Shown: piece after piece, positions 39,302 to 43,908 of the stretch
Layout: every line of letters starts with the position of its first letter
How positions within the stretch are numbered: position 1 is the first letter of the stretch
Source: a virus
Length of the DNA stretch: 43,908 nucleotides
Virus record (IMG/VR): IMGVR_UViG_3300035016_000036
Span: 1-43,908 of that record
Strand: one strand, 5' to 3'
Notes under the pieces: model-generated
Told to the model about the DNA's origin: nothing
Databases searched by the model: none
What the model saw: the letters and a program-made list of their open reading frames with translations, nothing else
Made by a program: the position numbers and the translations under genes

Positions 39302-39559
39302 ATGGAAAACAAAACCTCTTTGGCCGTCGATGAGCTGTTCATCCGCTGGAGCGAAGTGGATGAAACCGTGGGGACCGCGCACAACGAGAAGAACTGCCGA
39401 GCGATGCAGGCCATTGCCCAGAGGTTTAAGCGGATGGAGGAGGCTCTGGAATTCTGCAAAACGACGTCCAGCTTTGAGTCGCCGGACAAGTTTGAGCGGT
39501 GCATGAAGCTGATTCACCAGTCTGCGGAGGAAGCCCTCGCCTTCGATCCTCTCCTGTGA
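39302..39559 (+). CDS. Small helical protein, 85 aa
   Basis: The protein is helical and acidic (SLAVDELFIRWSEVDETVGT, MQAIAQRFKRMEEALEFCKT, FERCMKLIHQSAEEALAFD). A TAGTGT -10-like box ends only 7 bases before the ATG, so the message could be leaderless. The next gene begins with a GTG overlapping its stop (GTGA). Confidence 0.65.
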   Translation: MENKTSLAVDELFIRWSEVDETVGTAHNEKNCRAMQAIAQRFKRMEEALEFCKTTSSFESPDKFERCMKLIHQSAEEALAFDPLL

Positions 39560-39780
39560 CCGACTACAAGCCCGCTCCGATGGCTCTCTCGAACCTCCTG
39601 CCGAAAGGCTGCGATCCCACCTGCCAGAGCTGCAAGGGAAAGGGCACGGTCAAGTTTGAGGGAACCTACGTTTTCTGCGTCTCGTGCTTGGGCGAAGAGC
39701 GGGTGACGGGGGTATGGTCCTATCTCGCCGTGAGGTTCTCTGGCCGGACGGCTCACAGGCGAAGCACAGCCCGTTCTTGA
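39556..39780 (+). CDS. Small zinc-ribbon protein with CxxCxGKG motif, 74 aa
   Basis: Starting at GTG 39556 (overlapping the previous stop), the protein has CDPTCQSCKGKGTVKFEG and CVSCLGEERVTG, four or five cysteines resembling a DnaJ-type zinc-binding repeat. The last 20 residues lie antisense to the convergent gene at 39650-39844. The function is unknown. Confidence 0.6.
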   Translation: MTDYKPAPMALSNLLPKGCDPTCQSCKGKGTVKFEGTYVFCVSCLGEERVTGVWSYLAVRFSGRTAHRRSTARS

Positions 39781-39844
39781 GCATCCCCGCGTTCCCGCAC
39801 AGACACTCGCCCGCGTGTCTGTCGATGAAGAACGGATCAGGCAT
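39650..39844 (-). CDS. Small Cys-rich protein, 64 aa
   Basis: The N-terminal half (MPDPFFIDRHAGECLCGNAG, then LKNGLCFACEPSG) has CxC and CxxC pairs suggesting a zinc ribbon. The C-terminal half is Arg/Pro-rich and overlaps the convergent rightward gene by 131 bases, so the true end is doubtful. It overlaps the upstream 70-residue gene by 8 bases. Confidence 0.45.
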   Translation of the reverse strand: MPDPFFIDRHAGECLCGNAGMLKNGLCFACEPSGQRTSRRDRTIPPSPALRPSTRRRKRRFPQT

Positions 39845-40049
39845 TGCGGCAGTAGGGGCAGGTTTTCCCTATCTCCACCTTCCGCTGCGGGTGCTGGGCT
39901 TTGGCAATGAAGGTGTGCAGTGCACAGACCAGCAAGAGAGCTTTGGGCGGCTCTTCGGTGACGTCGCGGGTGGTGCGAAGGATGCGACGGTGCTCAGCGC
40001 ATTCATCACAGGCACAGAAGCTTGTGTGCCGTTTCCATGAGGGGATCAT
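39837..40049 (-). CDS. Small Cys/His protein, 70 aa
   Basis: I take the ATG at 40049 (MIPSWKRHTSFCACDECAEH) because residues upstream in the frame look like noise. The chain has CACDEC at the start and CPYCRNA at the end with a helical middle (PPKALLLVCALHTFIAKAQH), fitting a single zinc-bound fold. The family is unknown. 172 bases upstream hold no supported gene. Confidence 0.55.
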   Translation of the reverse strand: MIPSWKRHTSFCACDECAEHRRILRTTRDVTEEPPKALLLVCALHTFIAKAQHPQRKVEIGKTCPYCRNA

Positions 40050-40221
40050 GGGCCACAGTGTAGCTGGCTTGTCTTCAGCTTCTCGCTTGCGCCCGATCTC
40101 GTTTCGGCGCAGGATGCGAGGGCATTCCGACAGCTCCGCTGCGGCATCACTCCGCCCTGGGCGGCTGCTCCGAAGGTCGAAGCAGCTTAGCCGGACTTTG
40201 AGTGGCTCTAAGCGCAGTCGA

Positions 40222-40713
40222 CTAACCTTGGCCACGATGCGGCACCGCTGGAGCTGCCTGCGTAGTCTTGGCCGCATCCTGGTGGTGTTTCGACCAGGAT
40301 TCACCGGAGGCGCGAAGGATGTCCTGCATCCGCTCAAAGCACTGGTCTAATCCCTCGCTATCGCCTGCGGGAAGTGCTTGGTACTCCAACTCCCGCTTAA
40401 CGTCCAACAACAGGTACTCCGTCCTCCGCTCCGTATGCCACTTGTCGGCGGGTTTCCGCATGCCCTCGACCGATGCGACTGCCCCGATCGCTGCCGTGGT
40501 AAAGACGAGGAAGACATTCAGCACCTTCTGCGAAGGACCCTCTAGTGCCACGGCCACCGACGCGAGAACGGTTGAAACAACAGTAAGGACAAAGATTGAG
40601 TACCGGCACCAGTTGAAGACCTTCTTGTGCTTGTTGGCTTCCTTTCGGAACCACTTGATGCTGTCGTCGAGCGTTTTAACGAGGTAGTCGTGGCGGCTGA
40701 CTGGTTCGCTCAA
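40222..40713 (-). CDS. SLATT/DUF4231-like two-TM protein
   Basis: The 163-residue protein starts with a charged helix (LDDSIKWFRKEANKHKKVFN), then has two membrane segments (about 37-57 and 63-82) and a helical region (KWHTERRTEYLLLDVKRELE). This matches the SLATT/DUF4231 pattern of two-TM effectors predicted to form pores in nucleotide-activated defence systems. No SMODS or SLOG partner is seen, so the trigger is unknown. It overlaps the RusA-like gene end by 38 bases. Confidence 0.65.
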   Translation of the reverse strand: MSEPVSRHDYLVKTLDDSIKWFRKEANKHKKVFNWCRYSIFVLTVVSTVLASVAVALEGPSQKVLNVFLVFTTAAIGAVASVEGMRKPADKWHTERRTEYLLLDVKRELEYQALPAGDSEGLDQCFERMQDILRASGESWSKHHQDAAKTTQAAPAVPHRGQG

Positions 40714-41080
40714 CTGTTGCTCCCCTTTTCTGCAATGCGTCTTGTGTAGCGGATAGTAGGTCGTAGTCTATCGTCACGACCATGCGTGGGTCCTCTCCCT
40801 TCGCGCATTTTCGCTGGTCCGCGACGATGGTCAGATCGTTGTAGCTGTCTCCGGTGAGCCAGCCCTGCTCCACGAATGCGTCGAGAAGCCATTTCAAGCC
40901 GGCGTAGACGTTGAGCGGGTCGATCAGGCGGGAAGACACTCGGACGATCTGAACGTCGGCTCTCCGTGGCTCAGACGGGCACCTACCGGCGATCGCCCAC
41001 ACGGCCTCGTGCCAGTAAACCTTCTGGGCGTGCTTCACGCTCCAGTGTTTGCCGTCCAGCGCGTTCTGACTGAGCGTCAC
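40676..41080 (-). CDS. RusA-like Holliday junction resolvase
   Basis: The 134-residue protein has the RusA pattern: LSQNALDGKHWSVKHAQKVY at the start, DPLNVYAGLKWLLDAFVEQG with Asp54 and Asp67, and GDSYNDLTI with Asp78, then a closing strand (RMVVTIDYDLL). Acidic residues at these places bind metal in RusA. It resolves four-way junctions from recombination or replication. Confidence 0.8.
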   Translation of the reverse strand: MTLSQNALDGKHWSVKHAQKVYWHEAVWAIAGRCPSEPRRADVQIVRVSSRLIDPLNVYAGLKWLLDAFVEQGWLTGDSYNDLTIVADQRKCAKGEDPRMVVTIDYDLLSATQDALQKRGATVERTSQPPRLPR

Positions 41081-41103
41081 GCCGGGCAGGGTGAACTCGT
41101 GCC

Positions 41104-41598
41104 TCAGCCGATTGCGGAGTAGAGATCGCTGAACTCCGGATGCTTCTCCCGGACATACGCGACGAACGCTCGGTCAACGTCGTTCAGTTCGTACGTTCCC
41201 TGCCCGGCGGCGTTCATCACGTGCGAGACGGCCACGCGCAGGTAGACCGCTCGCTGGTCGTACGAGTCACGGAGCGGGCCCTGGTGGATGTCCCACCGAA
41301 GCGGAGCCATGTTCAGGACGGATGACATGACGCTGCGATCGCCTCTGCCGCCGCGGCCGAGGATGTGGTGCTTCTCAACGGGCTGCTCGGGGAGCGAGGG
41401 CCTTGCTGTCTGGAAACAGCGCAGGTCCGGGCCATACACGGCCAGCACGTCGGCTTCCCGAAAGCTGGCTGGATCGTGCGTCATTCGGCGGAGCGGAGAG
41501 CGGGCCACTCGTTTTTCGGAATGCCTCTGTAGGGACTTCTTCCGGCGGATGGGCGTGGGGGGCTTACGTCCTCGTTTCGGGGGCTTCGGGTAGAGCAT
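41104..41598 (-). CDS. NinG/HNH-like recombination nuclease
   Basis: The 164-residue protein has a very basic start (PKRGRKPPTPIRRKKSLQRH) and an HNH-type core EKHHILGRGGRGDRSVMSS with His77-His78, Asn96 and His105 (RWDIHQG). This resembles NinG/Rap and related phage HNH proteins that act on recombination intermediates. It lies next to RusA, consistent with a recombination module. Confidence 0.65.
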   Translation of the reverse strand: MLYPKPPKRGRKPPTPIRRKKSLQRHSEKRVARSPLRRMTHDPASFREADVLAVYGPDLRCFQTARPSLPEQPVEKHHILGRGGRGDRSVMSSVLNMAPLRWDIHQGPLRDSYDQRAVYLRVAVSHVMNAAGQGTYELNDVDRAFVAYVREKHPEFSDLYSAIG

Positions 41599-41753
41599 GG
41601 TGGGAGGGGAAGGCGAAACAGCTCTTCAAGAGTCACCTCGGCCTCGGCTAGACCAGGGTCCGTCGAGCCCTTGACGGTGATCGGGCTGAAGAGCGGGAGC
41701 TTCACGCCAGCGGGCCAAGAGACGTAGCCTTCAAGGACGTAGACGGTCTTCAT
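41481..41753 (-). CDS. Hypothetical protein, 90 aa, with real-looking N-terminus
   Basis: Residues 1-50 (MKTVYVLEGYVSWPAGVKLP, then TDPGLAEAEVTLEELFRL) look like a beta/alpha protein. The rest is low-complexity and overlaps the HNH gene by 118 bases. The ATG overlaps the previous stop (ATGA). The family is unknown. Confidence 0.5.
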   Translation of the reverse strand: MKTVYVLEGYVSWPAGVKLPLFSPITVKGSTDPGLAEAEVTLEELFRLPLPPCSTRSPRNEDVSPPRPSAGRSPYRGIPKNEWPALRSAE

Positions 41754-41953
41754 GAGCGGTCGATAAGTCCTTTGGCAAAGTCGATTGTCTCTCGCCAGCC
41801 GTCGTGAGCCTTGTTGACGTACTGTTCCATCTTGTCCGCGTACCAGTCTGTGATCGCGTAGCGGACGAAGTAGAACACAACCATCAGGCACAGAACGACG
41901 GTCGCCCAAACGCCTGCCATGATCCGAAGCTCTGTCCATTCAAGAGGCGTCAT
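41750..41953 (-). CDS. Small single-pass membrane protein, 67 aa
   Basis: One hydrophobic segment at about residues 10-31 (MAGVWATVVLCLMVVFYFV) follows a short N-terminus; the rest is a charged helix. It is coupled to both neighbours by short overlaps. The function is unknown. Confidence 0.6.
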   Translation of the reverse strand: MTPLEWTELRIMAGVWATVVLCLMVVFYFVRYAITDWYADKMEQYVNKAHDGWRETIDFAKGLIDRS

Positions 41954-42122
41954 GCTGCTGGGGGGAATTGAACTGGCTCCAGATTGCTAACCATTCTGCT
42001 CGTGTCTGGGCTCCGACTCTCTCGATAAGTTCCTCCGTGGAAAATTCGGGGTGCTCCTCGTGGAGCTGGAGGATCAAGTCTCGCTCCTTGGCGTCGAAGT
42101 CTTGGAGGGAGAGGGAGGTCAT
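41940..42122 (-). CDS. Small helical protein, 60 aa
   Basis: The sequence (LQDFDAKERDLILQLHEEHP, STEELIERVGAQTRAEWLAI) predicts a three-helix, acidic fold, possibly a small DNA-binding or adaptor protein. Its ATG overlaps the stop of the ribbon-helix-helix gene (ATGA), so the two belong to one operon. Confidence 0.6.
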   Translation of the reverse strand: MTSLSLQDFDAKERDLILQLHEEHPEFSTEELIERVGAQTRAEWLAIWSQFNSPQQHDAS

Positions 42123-42256
42123 TTAGAGGCGGGAACGTAGTTCTCCAGTAGCTTGCAGACGAGATAGGAAACGCTGCGGTCGTCCTGGGCGGCTTTCTCT
42201 TTGGCTTCCTCCCACTCCGCGTCATCTATCCATATTGTGCGTGCTCGTTTGGTCAT
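42119..42256 (-). CDS. Ribbon-helix-helix (CopG/Arc-like) regulator, 45 aa
   Basis: This short ORF encodes MTKRARTIWIDDAEWEEAKE, then KAAQDDRSVSYLVCKLLENY, the classical ribbon-helix-helix pattern: a basic beta strand (TIWIDD), helix A, the SVSYLV turn, and helix B. Such dimers repress their own promoters. It opens the leftward early operon and faces a rightward promoter at 42302-42329, so it may control both directions. Confidence 0.75.
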   Translation of the reverse strand: MTKRARTIWIDDAEWEEAKEKAAQDDRSVSYLVCKLLENYVPASK

Positions 42257-42301
42257 GTCTGGAGCTTACGCGTATCCTATAGCGTGTCAAGCGAAGTTCT
42301 A

Positions 42302-42329
42302 TTGCGCGTCTGTATTGGTCTGCTATGAT
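42302..42329 (+). promoter_or_regulatory. Promoter-like element TTGCGC-16-TATGAT with TGC extended -10
   Basis: TTGCGC (42302-42307) and TATGAT (42324-42329) are 16 bases apart, and TGC directly precedes the -10, as in extended -10 promoters. It would drive the small rightward genes and lies 46 bases from the ribbon-helix-helix start, which reads the other way. Confidence 0.55.
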
Positions 42330-42354
42330 GGGTACATCCCTTCCACTACTCCCG

Positions 42355-42429
42355 ATGTTCACCCGCATCCTTCTCACCTTCATCCTCGCCATCTCGGTCG
42401 TAGCAATTATCCTCTCGGCCAACGTCTAA
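42355..42429 (+). CDS. 24-residue membrane peptide
   Basis: The ORF encodes MFTRILLTFILAISVVAIIL followed by SANV, a single hydrophobic helix. It lies 26 bases downstream of a good promoter-like element. Short membrane peptides of this type can be toxins, holin-like or lysis regulators; nothing here decides which. Confidence 0.5.
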   Translation: MFTRILLTFILAISVVAIILSANV

Positions 42430-42449
42430 GGCCGCTTCCCTTCCCACCT

Positions 42450-42590
42450 ATGTACCACTGCCCCATCTGCGACAAGATTGTCCCTGAGAATCGCCCCACG
42501 AGTGCGGACGGTCAGCGCGACTGCTACTGCTCGGACGCCTGCTACAACGAAGGCCGCGAGATGCCGTACGATGCTCCCATCCCCGCCTAA
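42450..42590 (+). CDS. Small zinc-finger-like protein, 46 aa
   Basis: MYHCPICDKIVPENRPTSAD, then CYCSDACYNEGRE: five cysteines (CPIC ... CYC ... C) predict one zinc site in a treble-clef-like fold. It overlaps the next start (TAATG). Confidence 0.65.
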   Translation: MYHCPICDKIVPENRPTSADGQRDCYCSDACYNEGREMPYDAPIPA

Positions 42591-43111
42591 TGCACTCTCT
42601 CATTCTCATCAAAGACGCCCCCGGCTACGGCAAGAAGTTCGACCGCATCGACGTCGATCACGAGACGATGCTCGACCTGCTCTCGAAGCGTCTGGCCAAG
42701 TGCGACACCCCCTTGGTACGCAAGCAACTGGGACTGGCTGTAGATTCTTCCCCCTCGTCCATGACTCACTCTGAAAAGCTCGAAGCGGTACGGCAGAAGT
42801 GCGTAGAGGCGAACCCAGCGATTGAAAAGCACACCTGTTGCGAATGCGACGCCCTGCTAGGTGAGTTCGTCCCCTGCCCAGATTGCGGAAGCGAAAACAG
42901 CTTCATGGACGTGCGGGAGCCACGCCTCGCGGACATGCTGCTGGCCTACCAGCATGCAAAGGAGCGGCAAGGGAACTGGAACGATAACGACTGGCGAGTG
43001 TTTATCTACCCGCTGCTCCAAGCCGTCGGCGGATGGAACCTCTCTAAAGACTCTCTCGACGCCCAGAGCCCCGAAACGATCTCGTTCCTCTACGACCTTC
43101 TCCATGACTGA
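42590..43111 (+). CDS. Zinc-ribbon-containing protein, 173 aa
   Basis: The N-terminal half is helical (ETMLDLLSKRLAKCDTPLVR, SEKLEAVRQKCVEANPAIEK). A CCECDALLGEFVPCPDCGSE zinc ribbon sits at about residues 83-102, and a helical C-terminus follows (LADMLLAYQHAKERQGNWND). The family is unknown. It is coupled to the genes on both sides by short overlaps. Confidence 0.65.
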   Translation: MHSLILIKDAPGYGKKFDRIDVDHETMLDLLSKRLAKCDTPLVRKQLGLAVDSSPSSMTHSEKLEAVRQKCVEANPAIEKHTCCECDALLGEFVPCPDCGSENSFMDVREPRLADMLLAYQHAKERQGNWNDNDWRVFIYPLLQAVGGWNLSKDSLDAQSPETISFLYDLLHD

Positions 43112-43223
43112 GCACGACCCGCTGACGGAGGCAGACCGCCAGAGACTCGAAGCTCTCCGCCGAGCAATCCAGTACCACCTCGCGCATCCCGATCCTTCCG
43201 AGTCTCGAAGCGTGGACGAGTGA
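43104..43223 (+). CDS. Small acidic helical protein, 39 aa
   Basis: The ORF encodes MTEHDPLTEADRQRLEALRR, then AIQYHLAHPDPSESRSVDE, a helix with an acidic tail. It overlaps the upstream gene by 8 bases. The family is unknown. Confidence 0.5.
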   Translation: MTEHDPLTEADRQRLEALRRAIQYHLAHPDPSESRSVDE

Positions 43224-43256
43224 CCGTTCACGCTCCGGCCCTTGGCATCATCGGTA

Positions 43257-43389
43257 AGAGTGTCCCGTCGGGGGCGTGGCGTCTGCCAGAAAAGCGAGTG
43301 CGGTCAGCTGGATGCCTCGCGCGAAGACGGTCCGTTCCAATAAGGCATCCCCGCAGGTGCAATCCCTGCCGCCTCCGACCGGGCACTCT
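43257..43389 (+). ncRNA. Cloverleaf-like structured RNA closed by a 20-bp helix
   Basis: The segments 43257-43276 and 43370-43389 are complementary over 20 positions, with one mismatch and two G-U pairs. They enclose TGGC/GCCA (43277-43280 with 43285-43288), a perfect 7-bp stem (43310-43316 with 43344-43350) and GCAGG-TGCAATC-CCTGC (43353-43369). The last has the size of a tRNA T-arm (loop TGCAATC instead of TTCRANY) and abuts the closing helix without a gap, as in tRNA. No anticodon arm of normal form is visible and the helix is far too long for a tRNA. The strand is assigned by its rightward neighbours. Confidence 0.65.
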
Positions 43390-43405
43390 GAACTCGATCC
43401 CCTTT

Positions 43406-43465
43406 ACGCGGCCTTCCGGTCATAGGTGGGAAGGCACCCTATGAACGTACAACGGGAGGCCGTGT
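43406..43465 (+). ncRNA. Second stem-loop of the structured region
   Basis: A 9-bp stem with one G-U pair (43406-43414 with 43457-43465) encloses a perfect 7-bp stem (TCATAGG at 43420-43426 with CCTATGA at 43438-43444). An alternative pairing, 43411-43417 with 43429-43435, excludes both, which is the kind of mutually exclusive fold seen in regulatory RNAs. Confidence 0.55.
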
Positions 43466-43492
43466 ATGGCGGATCGGGAACACTATTGACTC

Positions 43493-43521
43493 TTGCGCGG
43501 AATGTCGTTCCGTGCTAGAAT
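43493..43521 (+). promoter_or_regulatory. Promoter-like element TTGCGC-17-TAGAAT with TGC extended -10
   Basis: TTGCGC (43493-43498) is followed after 17 bases by TAGAAT (43516-43521), directly preceded by TGC. It stands 32 bases before the 50-residue membrane gene and copies the layout of the element at 42302-42329. Confidence 0.55.
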
Positions 43522-43552
43522 GAGAGCACATACAAACTTCCCTTCTCGTTCT

Positions 43553-43705
43553 ATGTTCTCTTCTCTCATCCGAGCCCTTCGGGATAACCCTACGGTGCTC
43601 ATCCTCGGCGTCCTGTGTGTCGCCATCGCATTTCTGACGGGGCAGGCAACCGCTCACTTCGGGCTGGTGCCATTCGTATCCCCGTTCTTCTCCCCGCTCG
43701 TATGA
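43553..43705 (+). CDS. Small membrane protein, 50 aa
   Basis: The ORF begins MFSSLIRALRDNPTVLILGV and continues with LCVAIAFLTGQATAHFGLVP: one hydrophobic helix at about 14-33 and a short tail. It has a good promoter-like element upstream, and its stop overlaps the start of the next peptide (ATGA). The function is unknown. Confidence 0.6.
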   Translation: MFSSLIRALRDNPTVLILGVLCVAIAFLTGQATAHFGLVPFVSPFFSPLV

Positions 43706-43785
43706 CTGATCCGCTCGTGATCCTGCTCGGCATCGCTACGGTGATGCAGGGCGTGGCGATCATCCTCGTTCTGTACAAAGACTAA
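43702..43785 (+). CDS. 27-residue membrane peptide
   Basis: MTDPLVILLGIATVMQGVAI, then ILVLYKD: a single hydrophobic helix. It is coupled to the previous gene by an ATGA overlap. The pair may act together, but its function is unknown. Confidence 0.55.
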   Translation: MTDPLVILLGIATVMQGVAIILVLYKD

Positions 43786-43800
43786 GAACCGGACAAACAA

Positions 43801-43908
43801 CTACCTGACGGTCGGTGGATCGTCGTGGAGCATACCGAAGCAGATGGCGGCTGCTGCGAGGCTGGCCCAGGCGTCGATGACGACGCCCGATTTATCGTAA
43901 CGGACGCG
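43801..43908 (-). CDS. IS5-family-like transposase, C-terminal fragment cut by the window edge
   Basis: The minus frame is open from the edge to a stop at 43801 and reads RVRYDKSGVVIDAWASLAAA, then AICFGMLHDDPPTVR. The RYxKxxxxxDAWxxLAxA pattern is the C-terminal helix of IS5-family (DDE) transposases, which are abundant in planctomycete genomes. It marks host DNA or an insertion at the right end of the phage. The rest of the gene lies outside the window. Confidence 0.65.
   Translation of the reverse strand, partial: RVRYDKSGVVIDAWASLAAAAICFGMLHDDPPTVR

Larger units (their letters stand above)
43224..43552 (+). other. 329-base gap with folded RNA and a promoter
   Basis: No gene is supported between the 39-residue and 50-residue genes. 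The stretch holds a cloverleaf-like fold (43257-43389), a second stem-loop (43406-43465) and a promoter-like element (43493-43521), listed separately. Confidence 0.6.

Noticed and set aside
40050-40337. N-terminal extension of the 70-residue Cys/His protein to 166 residues
   Set aside because: The extension is Arg/Ser-rich, overlaps the SLATT-like gene and looks unlike coding sequence.
43270-43377. A genuine tRNA gene in the right-end structured region
   Set aside because: Acceptor- and T-arm-like parts exist, but the T-loop is TGCAATC, no standard anticodon arm is visible, the length would be about 108 bases and the closing helix extends to 20 bp. I keep it as an unassigned structured RNA.

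Overview
The window looks like a nearly complete temperate siphovirus genome, probably an integrated prophage. It carries a tyrosine integrase, a full set of long-tailed-phage head and tail genes (terminase, portal, capsid, connectors, tail tube, frameshifted tail chaperone, tape measure, Dit, hub, fibres), an endolysin and holin candidates. The integrase N-terminus, the PC4-like and DUF932-type proteins and the IS5-like transposase tail at the right edge resemble proteins I associate with Planctomycetota, so a planctomycete host is my best guess. That guess rests on family resemblance, not on a search.

Layout. 1-993 (+) is the integrase. 1.0-8.4 kb (-) is an unusual leftmost block: a HTH/excisionase-like protein, a small archaeo-eukaryotic prim-pol, several small membrane proteins, a replication-relaxation-like protein, a VirD4/TraD/HerA-like ATPase, a PC4-like protein and a DUF932 protein. 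A 421-bp gene-free leader inside it is dense with RNA stems. 8.5-9.1 kb (+) is a lone endonuclease VII. 9.1-32.9 kb (-) is the late region. Read right to left it runs TerS, a kinase-like protein, TerL, portal, minor head protein, scaffold-like protein, major capsid, connectors, tail terminator, tail tube, chaperones G/GT with a programmed -1 frameshift, tape measure, Dit, hub, fibres, endolysin and holins. It is interrupted by a secreted NlpC/P60-like protein and a small + strand gene, which look like morons.

33.0-34.2 kb (+) is a two-gene DUF6978 - DUF1828/DUF1829 cassette. 34.2-42.3 kb (-) holds small zinc-finger-like proteins, a methyltransferase fused to an Mrr-like nuclease domain, an HNH-AP2 homing-type endonuclease, a SLATT-like two-TM protein, a RusA-like resolvase, an HNH nuclease and a ribbon-helix-helix regulator, with a few + strand small genes among them. 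42.3-43.8 kb (+) is a set of very small genes (membrane peptides and zinc-binding proteins) with a strongly folded non-coding stretch. The right edge cuts an IS5-family-like transposase.

How it works together. DNA packaging, head and tail assembly run as one long leftward late programme with internal terminators that could set expression ratios. The right part supplies DNA modification, recombination and regulation. The left part supplies integration/excision plus a plasmid- or ICE-like DNA-handling module whose role in a phage is unclear. The strongest non-gene signals are the T-run slippery site in the tail chaperone gene, two structured RNA regions (about 6.9-7.15 kb and 43.26-43.47 kb), a ribosome-binding-site-occluding hairpin, and a recurring TTGCGC promoter-like element.
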